Positions 10,379-18,449 of a stretch of DNA of 64,000 bases are shown here, in pieces (the first letter of the stretch is position 1; each line of letters starts with the position of its first letter). A program made the translations under genes and the position numbers. Location of the stretch: assembly GCF_002875705.1 (NCBI RefSeq), contig NZ_MCZZ01000128.1:25079-89078 (forward strand), written 5' to 3'. Below the pieces are notes generated by a model, which was not told where the DNA came from, made no database searches, and saw nothing but the letters and a program-made list of their open reading frames with translations. This DNA comes from Vibrio sp. 10N.261.45.E2 (GTDB taxonomy: Bacteria; Pseudomonadota; Gammaproteobacteria; Enterobacterales; Vibrionaceae).

Positions 10379-10427
10379 GGTTTAAGACGACAGATCGAAG
10401 CTGTATGTTCATAAAACTCACTTAGAA

Positions 10428-10463
10428 AGAAGAAACCAGCCATGATGGCTGGTTTCTTCTTTT
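10428..10463. terminator. Bidirectional terminator (chemoreceptor / lipase operon)
   Basis: AAGAAACCAGCC / GGCTGGTTTCTT inverted repeat (10430-10458) around a tiny ATGAT centre with a T-run after it on + and an A-rich run before it. Serves the convergent chemoreceptor gene and lipase-chaperone operon. Confidence 0.85.
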
Positions 10464-10469
10464 TAAACA

Positions 10470-11381
10470 CTACTGACCAGATTCAGCTGCTCTGATCCTT
10501 TCAATCGCCTCTACTCTTCTAATCTGTTTTGGTAGGAAATGGGCAGTCCGAAGTTGCGCAATCGTCTCTTGTTGTTCGGTTTGTGAGAGTGTTGAATCGT
10601 TCAAGACATCATTCCGTTCTACGAAGTAAACCTCTAAAGAGTCTTCAAAGGCCGCTCTTTGTTTATCTAACGCTTCGAGTCTTTGGGTCGCTTCTTCGCC
10701 GACAAGTTCACTTCTCTTTAAGTATTTATCTTGTTGATCAAGCCCCTCAGAGCTTGATAGTTGTTGAAGCAACACCTGATTCTGTTGGCTCGTTTGAACG
10801 TAATCGGGTTGCTCAGATAAATAAGACTCAAGCCTTTGCTGATATTCTGACTCGTCTAGCCCTTCTTGTTGCAGTAGTAACTTTTCTAAAGCGATTTCTC
10901 TCATGCGATTGTCATGAGTAAACAGAATACTTATCTCGCTCTGACTAAAGAATTGAACTTGGAGATCGAGTAACGCTTGATTAAGTGCACGTAAATCTAC
11001 CGCTGAAATTGATGTGCTGTCGAACTGAACATCCAACGAAGCCAGTGCCGACTTGTACTCAAGATATTTAGTAAACAGTGCTTCGTCGACAACAACTGTC
11101 GGTGATTCTGCTTGGTGCTTTGCCACGTTGTCACGAATATCTTCGAGTGTTAATTCTGTATTGCCTGACACGAAATACTCCATCATGTCTTTGGCTGATG
11201 CATTATCGATTTCGGTATCTTGTTGAGAGGTTGCCTTCAAAGAGGAGGCGCTGTGTTCTATTTCTTTGTTTGTACTTAGCTCGTCTGTCTTTACAGGAAA
11301 AAAGTTTGGATACAAAAAGACCGCCGCTATACTCATCAGGGCTATCGTGGTTATCGACAAAATGGCGGCCTTTTTCATCAT
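10470..11381 (-). CDS. lifO: Lipase-specific foldase (lipase chaperone)
   Basis: 303 aa. One N-terminal TM anchor (residues 6-26), a variable linker, then an all-helical, Gln/Glu-rich domain typical of steric lipase chaperones. The family motif RxxFDYxLSAxGE is recognisable but degenerate (KDMMEYFVSGNTE near residues 64-76). These inner-membrane foldases fold their cognate lipase in the periplasm before type II secretion. It begins 31 bases after the lipase stop on the same strand, the usual lip-lif pairing. AAGGAA lies 4-7 bases before the two in-frame ATGs (11381, 11378). Confidence 0.9.
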   Translation of the reverse strand: MMKKAAILSITTIALMSIAAVFLYPNFFPVKTDELSTNKEIEHSASSLKATSQQDTEIDNASAKDMMEYFVSGNTELTLEDIRDNVAKHQAESPTVVVDEALFTKYLEYKSALASLDVQFDSTSISAVDLRALNQALLDLQVQFFSQSEISILFTHDNRMREIALEKLLLQQEGLDESEYQQRLESYLSEQPDYVQTSQQNQVLLQQLSSSEGLDQQDKYLKRSELVGEEATQRLEALDKQRAAFEDSLEVYFVERNDVLNDSTLSQTEQQETIAQLRTAHFLPKQIRRVEAIERIRAAESGQ

Positions 11382-11412
11382 ACTTTCCTTGTTTTGTTAT
11401 TAAACGCTTGGC

Positions 11413-12354
11413 CTACAAACCAGCCAATTTCAATCGATTAGCATGCTGACGATAAAGAGTCACAGGATCGGTCTCAAACAAGTGGTGGATTCCCAATAAC
11501 CCATTGATCTCATCTAAATGATTCATTTTGTAGTCATCACCTATAACTTTTCCCAAATGCGCGCTGCATGCTCCCACTAACCCGTCATTCGGTTCGTTGA
11601 AGGCTAAGCCTAGGATTGTCATTGCTCCATCGGTAGGATCAAGAAGGTTGGTAAAAGTAGAAGACCCAGTCCATGAATAGTAATAAACGCCGTTACTTGC
11701 TTGCCATTCACCATCACCGCACTCAGACGTCGGAACGCCTTCAGGGTAAAACTGATTAAATGCAAGCGAACCTTCAGTCGTTAAAGCTTCAAGAGATGCG
11801 AGACCGTCTTGGTCAAAATCCGTTCCACCAGATAACAGGTTGATGAGCGTCGTTAACCCACCAGCAAGTTTAACCGCAATACCTTCGGTGGCTGAGCCTT
11901 CAGGTACGGTTCCACGAACTAAATCTGCCACCTTAGAGCCTTTATGAACACCACCAATACTTGTCACTGATGCAACCAGATCTGGACGAACTGATGCTAC
12001 ATAGCGTGCTGTCGGTCCGCCATGACTGTGTCCAACCAGATTCACCTTGCTCGCTCCGGTAGCCGCTAAAAGTGTTTCTACTTGAGCCAATAATTGTTCG
12101 CCACGAACTTCAGAGCTGTTGGTCGCAGAAACCTGAGCGACGTATACGCTCGCGCCATCTTTTGTCAGCGATTCCGGTACGCCATAGAAATAGTCGACGC
12201 CTGCCAATGTATCGAAACCAAACAAGCCATGTACCAACACGATGGGATATTTTGTTTCAGTGTATCCGCTGACTTCTAATGCCGATGCGCTCGCTCCTGC
12301 ATAGGCACCAAAACTGGATAGACAAGCTATCGTCCAAATTAATATCTTTTTCAA
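11413..12354 (-). CDS. lipA: Secreted triacylglycerol lipase (family I)
   Basis: I start it at TTG 12354, which has a perfect AAGGAG about 7 bases upstream and gives a 313-aa preprotein with a standard signal peptide (MKKILIWTIACLSSFGAYA). The longer open frame to 12438 lacks a ribosome site and would bury the signal. Mature features: oxyanion-hole VHGLFGF (about 41-47), nucleophile elbow GHSHGG with Ser110, and catalytic Asp (DGLVGACS) and His (HLDEINGLLG) near the C-terminus. Hydrolyses triglycerides outside the cell. Folding requires the foldase encoded next. The homologous lipase lies beside hemolysin genes on V. cholerae chromosome II. Confidence 0.9.
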   Translation of the reverse strand: MKKILIWTIACLSSFGAYAGASASALEVSGYTETKYPIVLVHGLFGFDTLAGVDYFYGVPESLTKDGASVYVAQVSATNSSEVRGEQLLAQVETLLAATGASKVNLVGHSHGGPTARYVASVRPDLVASVTSIGGVHKGSKVADLVRGTVPEGSATEGIAVKLAGGLTTLINLLSGGTDFDQDGLASLEALTTEGSLAFNQFYPEGVPTSECGDGEWQASNGVYYYSWTGSSTFTNLLDPTDGAMTILGLAFNEPNDGLVGACSAHLGKVIGDDYKMNHLDEINGLLGIHHLFETDPVTLYRQHANRLKLAGL

Positions 12355-12831
12355 TGCTCTCTCCTTAAACAGATTAGACCTCTGATGAGTAAAAGAACCG
12401 TAGCTGATGATTTTATAAAACAGAAAAGAGCAACTCAATATTTGTGAGATTGAACTGTAATTAAACAGTAGTGATTAACATCAATACAAACAGATTAGGA
12501 CCTAAAGCCAAGATTTTAACTAATTGATTAAATTAACATTTAACGTAATCACATGAACTCGCACTTTCAATAAACGAATTAAAATATCAACCTAGCATTC
12601 GCAAAATTCAAAAGCTCAATGACAAACGTTCAAGCGTTTAAACCGTTATTTATCAACCACAAACTCGTTGAAAACTTGATACTTATGCCATTAACGATAC
12701 GCCCAAAGCCTGAATATATTGACGTGAATTATTGATTTTAGATATAGGTCGTACCAGTTATTTACTTACCCACTTATCAACAAGCAACAACGTTTTGTTT
12801 GGCTCATCAAAATATAAAAGAGAATACAGTG
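12355..12831. other. Divergent promoter region, lipase operon / TLH gene
   Basis: A 477-base AT-rich gap between two divergent exo-enzyme operons. It has no supported ORF or terminator. Several TTATTGAT/ATTGATTAAAT stretches (about 12523-12540 and 12727-12740) resemble half-sites of the LuxR/HapR quorum-sensing regulators, but none forms a full palindrome I would call. Confidence 0.4.
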
Positions 12832-14079
12832 ATGAAAAATACGGCTTTAATACTCGCGTTAACTCTGCCTTTTGGCGCCTATGCTGCTGAAGACTCAATA
12901 CCAACACCTGAATCCATAACATCCGCACAAGTTCTCAGTACACAGGGTTCAGAGACCTATTCGTACGTTAGATGCTGGTATAGAACCGATGCCTCTCATG
13001 ACTCCCCTGTCACCGGTTGGAAATGGGCAAAAAAAGAGAATGGTGACTACTACACGATCAACGGATACTGGTGGTCTTCTGTTTCTTTCAAAAACATGTT
13101 CTACAGCGATACCCCTCAATCTGAAGTCAAGCAACGTTGTGAACAGACGCTCGATATCCAACATGATGTCGCAGACATCACCTATTTTGCGGCAGATAAT
13201 CGCTTCTCTTACAACCACTCTATCTGGACTAACGGCAACGCGTTTCAAGCCAATAGCATCAACCGTATTGTCACCTTTGGTGATAGCCTGTCCGATACCG
13301 GTAATTTATTTAATGGCTCTCAATGGATTTTTCCGAACGCAGATTCGTGGTTTTTAGGCCACTTTTCGAATGGTTTAGTTTGGACTGAGTACTTAGCAAA
13401 AGCGAAAAATGTCCCTCTGTATAACTGGGCTGTAGGCGGCGCAGCTGGGACCAATCAATACGTGGCATTGACTGGTGTTTATGATCAAGTCACGTCTTAT
13501 CTGACTTATATGAAAGTCGCCAAAAACTATCGCCCGGAAAACTCACTGTTTACTTTAGAGTTTGGGCTCAATGACTTTATGAATTACGACCGAGAAGTCG
13601 CCGATGTAAAAGCTGACTTTAGCAGTGCACTGATCCGCTTAACGGAATCTGGTGCAAACAATATTCTGCTGTTCACACTGCCCGATGCGACCAAAGCCCC
13701 TCAGTTCAAATATTCAACCGAGCAAGAGATCATCAAAGTTCGTGGCAAGATCTTAGAGTTCAACCAATTCATCAAAGCTCAAGCCGAGTATTACCAAAGT
13801 ATGGGGAAAAACGTGGTGCTGTTCGACGCGAGTGCGTTATTCGCTAGCATTACCGATAACCCACAACAACATGGCTTTCGAAACGCTAGCGACGCTTGTC
13901 TTGATATCAATAGAAGCTCAGCGGCCGACTACCTGAAAAGCCACAGCTTAACCAATGATTGTGCCACCTATGGTTCAGACAGTTATGTGTTTTGGGGCGT
14001 GACGCACCCGACCACCGCCACTCATAAATACATTGCCGATCATATCTTAGCTTTTTCATTCTCGACATTTAATTTCTAA
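12832..14079 (+). CDS. tlh: Thermolabile hemolysin / lecithin-dependent phospholipase (GDSL)
   Basis: 415 aa from ATG 12832; the open frame runs to TTG 12799, but only the ATG gives a clean signal peptide (ALILALTLPFGAYA). Residues 40-140 form the TLH-specific N-terminal domain (SYVRCWYR, GYWWSSVSFKNMFY). The SGNH hydrolase domain follows with block I FGDSLSD (Ser152), block III LEFGLNDF, and the catalytic Asp/His in GVTHPTTATHKY near the end. Very close to V. parahaemolyticus TLH and V. cholerae Lec: secreted phospholipase A2/lysophospholipase, lecithin-dependent hemolysis. Divergent from the lipase pair, forming a lipolytic island. Terminator at 14135. Confidence 0.95.
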   Translation: MKNTALILALTLPFGAYAAEDSIPTPESITSAQVLSTQGSETYSYVRCWYRTDASHDSPVTGWKWAKKENGDYYTINGYWWSSVSFKNMFYSDTPQSEVKQRCEQTLDIQHDVADITYFAADNRFSYNHSIWTNGNAFQANSINRIVTFGDSLSDTGNLFNGSQWIFPNADSWFLGHFSNGLVWTEYLAKAKNVPLYNWAVGGAAGTNQYVALTGVYDQVTSYLTYMKVAKNYRPENSLFTLEFGLNDFMNYDREVADVKADFSSALIRLTESGANNILLFTLPDATKAPQFKYSTEQEIIKVRGKILEFNQFIKAQAEYYQSMGKNVVLFDASALFASITDNPQQHGFRNASDACLDINRSSAADYLKSHSLTNDCATYGSDSYVFWGVTHPTTATHKYIADHILAFSFSTFNF

Positions 14080-14134
14080 AAACGTCGGAGTGAGTAACCT
14101 AAGGTAGAACCTCTCGGAGGCATAAGTCAGGTAC

Positions 14135-14163
14135 AAAAAAACCGCCATCACAGGCGGTTTTTT
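14135..14163. terminator. Bidirectional terminator (tlh / helicase)
   Basis: ACCGCC / GGCGGT hairpin (14141-14157) flanked by A6 on the left and T6 on the right, between convergent genes. Confidence 0.85.
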
Positions 14164-14191
14164 ACGTTAGCTTTTGACTCATACGAGTTGG

Positions 14192-15523
14192 TTACTCATC
14201 GTCAGTTTTTGGCGCAACTTTCTTCTTAGGGATAAACACTGTATCACCCACTGCCACATTCTGGTGGAAGCTCTTATCGCGTTTAACTGGCTTCTTCGCA
14301 GTCTTCTTCGCTTGAGGTTTGCCCGCTTTCTTAGCTGGACCGCCCTTCTTGAAGGCTGGTTTACGAGGCTTGATACCTTTGAACTTACCTTTTAGACCTT
14401 CAAGTACAGAGAAAGTCAGATCCTGTTGCAGGTAAAGCTCAACGCGCTTGAAGCTGTCCCAGTCTTTTGGACCAACCAATGAAATCGCATCACCTTTGTT
14501 ACCCGCACGGCCAGTACGACCAACACGGTGCACGTACTCTTCCGTATGCTTCGGCATATCAAAGTTGATAACATGGCTTACGTTTGGAATATCGATACCA
14601 CGAGAAGCAACATCGGTAGTTACCAAGATCTTGTAAACCGCACGCTCAAACTGACTCATGATCGCATTACGCTGCGTCTGGTTTAAGTTACCACTCAGTG
14701 CAACCGCTTTAAGCTTCTTCTCATTCAGCTTATCCGTTAAGCGATCAGTATCAGCACGAGTTGCTGTAAAGATCATTACCTGGCGGTATTCAGCTTCTTC
14801 CAGTACACGGTCTAGAATCGCTTCTTTGTGATCTAGGTGATCACACAAGTAGAATTTCTGAGTGATATCAAGGTGCTGCTCGTTAGAAACACCCACAGAA
14901 ATGCGCTTCGGTGCGTCTAGCATTTCATTAGCAATGTCGTTCACTTCAGCGTGATCCAGCGTTGCAGAGAACATTAGCGTCTGACGACGACGGTGCTTAG
15001 CCGCGTTTGCAATGCGACGCAATTCTGGAGCAAAACCAAGATCAAGCATACGGTCCGCTTCATCAAGAATGAGTGTTTCAACACCATCAAGGAACAATGA
15101 ACGGTGCTCTAGGTGGTCGGCAAGACGGCCTGGAGTCGCTACGATAAAGCGAGGGTACTTACGCAGTGCTTTAACTTGGTCGTTAAAGTTTTCACCACCT
15201 AAGATAAGCGCCGCTTCATAAGACAGACCACCAAGCATGCTACGTAATTCGCCGTAAACTTGCTTCGCTAGCTCACGAGTAGGAGCCAAAATTACACCAC
15301 GAGGATCTTTAGCAGAAAACGCTTTTGTTTTTAATGCCTTATGTATCATTGGCAACACAAACGCCAATGTTTTTCCTGATCCCGTTTTTGATGAAGCCAA
15401 TAGATCCTTACCAGCAATAGCAACAGGGATCGCTTTTGATTGGATCTCTGTCGCCTTCTTGAAGTCGTAATGTTTTAAGTTCTTCAGTAAGCGGTTATCT
15501 AAGCCTAAATCTTTAAAGTGCAA
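14192..15523 (-). CDS. DEAD-box ATP-dependent RNA helicase
   Basis: 443 aa. All helicase motifs are present: Q motif (DFKKATEIQSKAI), Walker A ASSKTGSGKT near residues 43-52, PTRELA, TPGR, DEAD near 152, SAT, and HRVGRTGRAG near 330. After residue 370 comes a Lys/Pro/Ala-rich basic tail typical of the RhlE/SrmB type and likely to contact RNA. Role inferred: RNA duplex unwinding in ribosome assembly or cold adaptation. The 361-base region before it could hold a long 5' leader. Confidence 0.92.
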   Translation of the reverse strand: MHFKDLGLDNRLLKNLKHYDFKKATEIQSKAIPVAIAGKDLLASSKTGSGKTLAFVLPMIHKALKTKAFSAKDPRGVILAPTRELAKQVYGELRSMLGGLSYEAALILGGENFNDQVKALRKYPRFIVATPGRLADHLEHRSLFLDGVETLILDEADRMLDLGFAPELRRIANAAKHRRRQTLMFSATLDHAEVNDIANEMLDAPKRISVGVSNEQHLDITQKFYLCDHLDHKEAILDRVLEEAEYRQVMIFTATRADTDRLTDKLNEKKLKAVALSGNLNQTQRNAIMSQFERAVYKILVTTDVASRGIDIPNVSHVINFDMPKHTEEYVHRVGRTGRAGNKGDAISLVGPKDWDSFKRVELYLQQDLTFSVLEGLKGKFKGIKPRKPAFKKGGPAKKAGKPQAKKTAKKPVKRDKSFHQNVAVGDTVFIPKKKVAPKTDDE

Positions 15524-15639
15524 AGGACTCTCCAGTCATGATGGTATTGAATAAAATTAATTTAACGTGACATGATACCGCGAAAGTACTTTATAAGGAT
15601 AGAGATCACAGTAAATTTATCCCTTAATCTCTGCTTTAC

Positions 15640-15672
15640 CATCCCTTCGTATGCATTGCTGGCAAAGGGATG
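15640..15672. other. Hairpin in the helicase/lpp intergenic region
   Basis: Inverted repeat CATCCCTT (15640-15647) / AAGGGATG (15665-15672) with a 17-base loop, about 120 bases before the helicase start. Without a T-run it is not a clear terminator. It could be part of a structured 5' leader of the helicase mRNA. Confidence 0.3.
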
Positions 15673-15785
15673 CCTCTCTAAAACCAAATAAAAATCACCT
15701 TAAAATCTTTCATCTCATAAGTGAGACAGAACGTGATGCTCAGCTAATTACCTCAAAAATTTAGCAATTTCTTTAGTTATTGTTT

Positions 15786-15830
15786 TTGCAGTTAAAAAAT
15801 TAGTCGCTACAATCATTAATGAAGCGACTA
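15786..15830 (+). promoter_or_regulatory. lpp promoter and 5' leader hairpin
   Basis: TTGCAG (15786-15791), 16-base spacer, TACAAT (15808-15813) make a good sigma-70 promoter about 70 bases before the lpp start. A 7-bp inverted repeat, TAGTCGC (15801-15807) / GCGACTA (15824-15830), straddles the -10 and expected start site and could be an operator or a leader hairpin. Confidence 0.55.
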
Positions 15831-15884
15831 TATGATAAAGAATGTATAGCGCATCTTTTGATGATAAATAAGCAAGGAGTTCTT

Positions 15885-16151
15885 ATGAATAAGACGTTAA
15901 TCGCAGCTGCAGCCTCAGTTTTCATTTTAGCTGGTTGTTCTTCAGAGCCAGAAGAATCTGCAATGTCAGAAATGGATCAACTAACTAACCAAGTGGCTCA
16001 ACTTACAAGCGAAGTTGAAGCACTTAAGAGTGACAAAGCAGCCGCAGAAATGAAGGCTCAAGAAGCAGAAGCAGCCGCTATGGCAGCGAAAGAAGAAGCG
16101 GATCGTGCAAACGAACGTATCGACAACATCGCTGAGTCTTACACTAAGTAG
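15885..16151 (+). CDS. lpp: Murein lipoprotein Lpp
   Basis: 88 aa from ATG 15885 (AAGGAG 6 bases upstream; the open frame to 15819 lacks a ribosome site). Signal peptide with lipobox LAGC (mature Cys at residue 19), then a heptad-repeat coiled coil rich in Ala/Glu and the C-terminus ADRANERIDNIAESYTK, clearly alignable with E. coli Lpp (ARANQRLDNMATKYRK), including the terminal Lys that is joined to peptidoglycan. Somewhat longer than E. coli Lpp (78 aa). Anchors the outer membrane to the wall. A putative attachment enzyme is encoded next, convergently. Confidence 0.93.
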   Translation: MNKTLIAAAASVFILAGCSSEPEESAMSEMDQLTNQVAQLTSEVEALKSDKAAAEMKAQEAEAAAMAAKEEADRANERIDNIAESYTK

Positions 16152-16218
16152 TTTGAGATCTAAGCGCGATTAAGCTCTAGATTAAATAAGTCGTAAAAGT
16201 AAAAAGCAGTAATTAGAT

Positions 16219-16250
16219 AGCACCACCTCTTAACGGAAGTGGTGCTTTTA
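16219..16250 (+). terminator. Terminator of lpp
   Basis: AGCACCAC (16219-16226) / GTGGTGCT (16239-16246) hairpin followed by TTTTA. Confidence 0.8.
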
Positions 16251-16253
16251 TTT

Positions 16254-16289
16254 AAAATGAAGAAAATGAAGAAAATGAAGAAAATGAAG
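16254..16289. repeat. Tandem repeat (AAAATGAAG)x4
   Basis: Four perfect copies of a 9-base unit between the lpp terminator and the end of the L,D-transpeptidase gene. Not in a coding frame of either gene. Such arrays often vary in copy number between strains. Confidence 0.9.
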
Positions 16290-16301
16290 ATAAGGGAGAG
16301 A

Positions 16302-16321
16302 GGAAAGCCATAACGCTTTCC
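16302..16321 (-). terminator. Possible terminator of the L,D-transpeptidase gene
   Basis: GGAAAGC / GCTTTCC hairpin with a 6-base loop, 15 bases after the minus-strand stop. The downstream sequence is pyrimidine-rich but not a pure T-run, so efficiency is doubtful. Confidence 0.45.
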
Positions 16322-16335
16322 CAAAAACCATCGAA

Positions 16336-17310
16336 TTAAAACTCAATCACTGGTGGTGCTATCTCTACAGGTACGCCGTTTTGAGCAAAGATAACCGCTT
16401 TCGCTTTTGAATTAGGCAGCTCTGCGTCTTCAAGCCACCATTTTAATTCCACAGGAATCTGTAGTGATTTCTTTGAACCATCACTTCGAGTTAATGGTTC
16501 ATGCGCTTCAACAAACACACTTCTATCCGGCTCTAATGACACCTTAATCGGCTCATTGATAATAGTGACCTGTTCACCACGGTTTACTTGTTCAAAAAGC
16601 CACTCAATATCTTTAGGCTCCATTCGAATACAACCAGAACTGACTCGTAAACCAATTCCGAAGTCTTTATTCGTTCCATGTATCAAATAGTCGCCAGCGC
16701 CATACGCAAGTCTCAAAGCATACTCACCCAATGGATTTTCCGGCCCAGCGGGCACCACTCTCGGTAATTCAATGCCTTTTTCAAGATACTCTTTGCGGAT
16801 TGAATTGGGTGGCGTCCATGTTGGATTCGGTCTTTTTTGGCTTATCTTGGTGATCATCTCCGGAGTATCGCGCCCGACTCGCCCAATCCCGACGGGAAAG
16901 ACATGCACCAGATTTTTCTCAGGTTCAAAGTAATACAACCTTAACTCTGCAAGGTTGATGACAATCCCCTTTCTTGGGGTATCAGGAAGAATCAAACGAC
17001 TTGGAATGCTTAACACATAGCCTTCCGCAGGTAGAAAAGGATCCACCCCTTTGTTAGCTGCCATTAAAGAGAGAAAACCAATATCGTATTGCTTGGCTAT
17101 GATAGCCAAGGTTTCGCCCGCCGCCACTTCATGTTGCTGTATTCGTCCTACAATGCGGCTTTCTGTTGGTGGCAATTCAAAGGTCGCCGCAGATACCCAC
17201 GATGAAGCTACCCCACAAGCAAGCAAAGTAGTTTTTACAACAAACGATGCGACCCTGTTTAGTCGTGTTTTTATTGACGGCAAAGGCACCGAGTTAGCGC
17301 AATACGACAT
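16336..17310 (-). CDS. L,D-transpeptidase (LysM + YkuD), probable Lpp ligase
   Basis: 324 aa from ATG 17310, which has AAGGA 5 bases upstream; the frame extends to TTG 17337 without a ribosome site. Signal peptide (to about residue 41), LysM-like module (about 57-103, HEVAAGETLAIIAKQYDI), then a YkuD domain with His211 (LIHGTN) and catalytic Cys227 in SSGCIRM. Enzymes of the ErfK/YbiS/YcfS group attach Lpp to meso-diaminopimelate or form 3-3 cross-links. The convergent neighbour is lpp itself, so I infer this is its ligase, though a cross-linking role is not excluded. Confidence 0.92.
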   Translation of the reverse strand: MSYCANSVPLPSIKTRLNRVASFVVKTTLLACGVASSWVSAATFELPPTESRIVGRIQQHEVAAGETLAIIAKQYDIGFLSLMAANKGVDPFLPAEGYVLSIPSRLILPDTPRKGIVINLAELRLYYFEPEKNLVHVFPVGIGRVGRDTPEMITKISQKRPNPTWTPPNSIRKEYLEKGIELPRVVPAGPENPLGEYALRLAYGAGDYLIHGTNKDFGIGLRVSSGCIRMEPKDIEWLFEQVNRGEQVTIINEPIKVSLEPDRSVFVEAHEPLTRSDGSKKSLQIPVELKWWLEDAELPNSKAKAVIFAQNGVPVEIAPPVIEF

Positions 17311-17524
17311 ACAAATCCTTGGTTCGTCTTTTATCAAAGTTTAGATTATCGCTGATTAAACGTCTCTACAACGTATTGTTGTCTCGAAACTAATAGGCAA
17401 CAAGTTCATATGTCAGCCTTCTCCTTTCATTATCTCGCAATCTATCCATACAAAATCGATTGCCTTTAAGGTTTCAACATATTTAGTTATCAATATTAAT
17501 AAAACTATAATGCTAGACCCATTT

Positions 17525-17540
17525 TGTGACTAAAGTCTCA
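17525..17540 (+). promoter_or_regulatory. Candidate CRP site upstream of deoD
   Basis: TGTGA-CTAAAG-TCTCA, one mismatch from the TGTGA-N6-TCACA core, centred about 125 bases before deoD. CRP/CytR control of nucleoside genes is well established in Vibrio and enteric bacteria. Confidence 0.45.
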
Positions 17541-17600
17541 TGGACCCTCGTTTTAACTCGCTAATATTGCCTCAACAAAACGAATTCAATTCAACAGAAT

Positions 17601-17635
17601 CGGTAATTGATTAAATCCTGTTCCTATAATTACCG
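17601..17635 (+). promoter_or_regulatory. Inverted repeat over a deoD -10 candidate
   Basis: CGGTAATT (17601-17608) and AATTACCG (17628-17635) form a perfect 8-bp inverted repeat with 19 bases between, and the right arm overlaps TATAAT (17625-17630), about 20 bases before the start codon. Geometry suits an operator dyad; the factor is unknown. Confidence 0.4.
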
Positions 17636-17656
17636 TTTAAACTTTGGAGAACGACC

Positions 17657-18367
17657 ATGGCTACACCTCATATTAACGCTCAAGCTGGTGATTTCGCAGA
17701 AACAGTACTTATGCCAGGCGACCCGCTTCGCGCAAAATACATTGCTGAAACATTCCTTGATGACGTGAAGCAAGTTTGTGACGTTCGCAACATGTTTGGT
17801 TACACAGGCACTTACAAAGGTAAGAAAGTTTCTGTAATGGGCCACGGTATGGGTATCCCATCATGCTGCATCTACGTACACGAACTAATCGCTGAGTACG
17901 GTGTAAAGAACGTAATTCGCGTAGGTAGCTGTGGCGCAGTACGTGACGACGTTAAACTAATGGACGTTGTTATCGGCATGGGTGCTTCAACAGACTCAAA
18001 AGTAAACCGTATTCGTTTCAACAACCACGACTTCGCAGCAATCGCTGATTTCGGTCTTCTAGAAGAAGCAGTAAACCAAGCACGTGCGCAAGAAGTTCCA
18101 GTTAAGGTTGGTAACGTATTCTCTGCAGACCTTTTCTACACTCCAGAAGCTGACCTTTTCGAAAAAATGGAAAAGCTAGGCATCCTAGGTGTTGATATGG
18201 AAGCAGCTGGTATCTACGGTGTTGCTGCAGACCTTGGTGCTAAAGCACTAACTATCCTAACAGTATCTGACCACATTATCCGTGGTGAAAAACTAAGTTC
18301 TGAAGAGCGTCAAAAGTCTTTCAACGACATGATGAAAGTTGCTCTAGAGACTGCAATCAACATCTAA
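17657..18367 (+). CDS. deoD: Purine nucleoside phosphorylase DeoD-type
   Basis: 236 aa, the usual length of hexameric bacterial PNP. Shows the family segments [13 protein letters not shown] (residues 17-29), HGMGIPS (about 63-69), RVGSCGA (about 87-93), [10 protein letters not shown] (substrate Glu, about 178-187) and VSDHI (catalytic Asp, about 203-207). Phosphorolyses purine (deoxy)nucleosides to base plus (deoxy)ribose-1-phosphate. GGAGA stands 7 bases before ATG 17657. Codon use is strongly biased, suggesting high expression. The next gene starts 82 bases on, without a clear terminator between. Confidence 0.97.
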   Translation: MATPHINAQAGDFAETVLMPGDPLRAKYIAETFLDDVKQVCDVRNMFGYTGTYKGKKVSVMGHGMGIPSCCIYVHELIAEYGVKNVIRVGSCGAVRDDVKLMDVVIGMGASTDSKVNRIRFNNHDFAAIADFGLLEEAVNQARAQEVPVKVGNVFSADLFYTPEADLFEKMEKLGILGVDMEAAGIYGVAADLGAKALTILTVSDHIIRGEKLSSEERQKSFNDMMKVALETAINI

Positions 18368-18403
18368 CGATTTGATAAAAGATACATTGAAAAGCGTTAC
18401 CCC

Positions 18404-18425
18404 GCAGCCAGGCTCGCTTGGCTGC
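18404..18425 (+). other. Hairpin between deoD and the zinc-ribbon gene
   Basis: GCAGCCA (18404-18410) / TGGCTGC (18419-18425), extendable inward to about ten pairs with one G-U. No T-run follows, so it looks like an mRNA processing or stability element rather than a terminator, and would separate highly expressed deoD from its poorly translated neighbour. Confidence 0.55.
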
Positions 18426-18449
18426 TCAAATAATCCCGAGGGGGAGATC

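Noticed and set aside
17506..17511. TATAAT upstream of deoD as its main promoter
   Set aside because: No acceptable -35 at 16-18 bases and about 150 bases from the start. The nearer TATAAT at 17625 fits the operator-like dyad better, though it also lacks a good -35.
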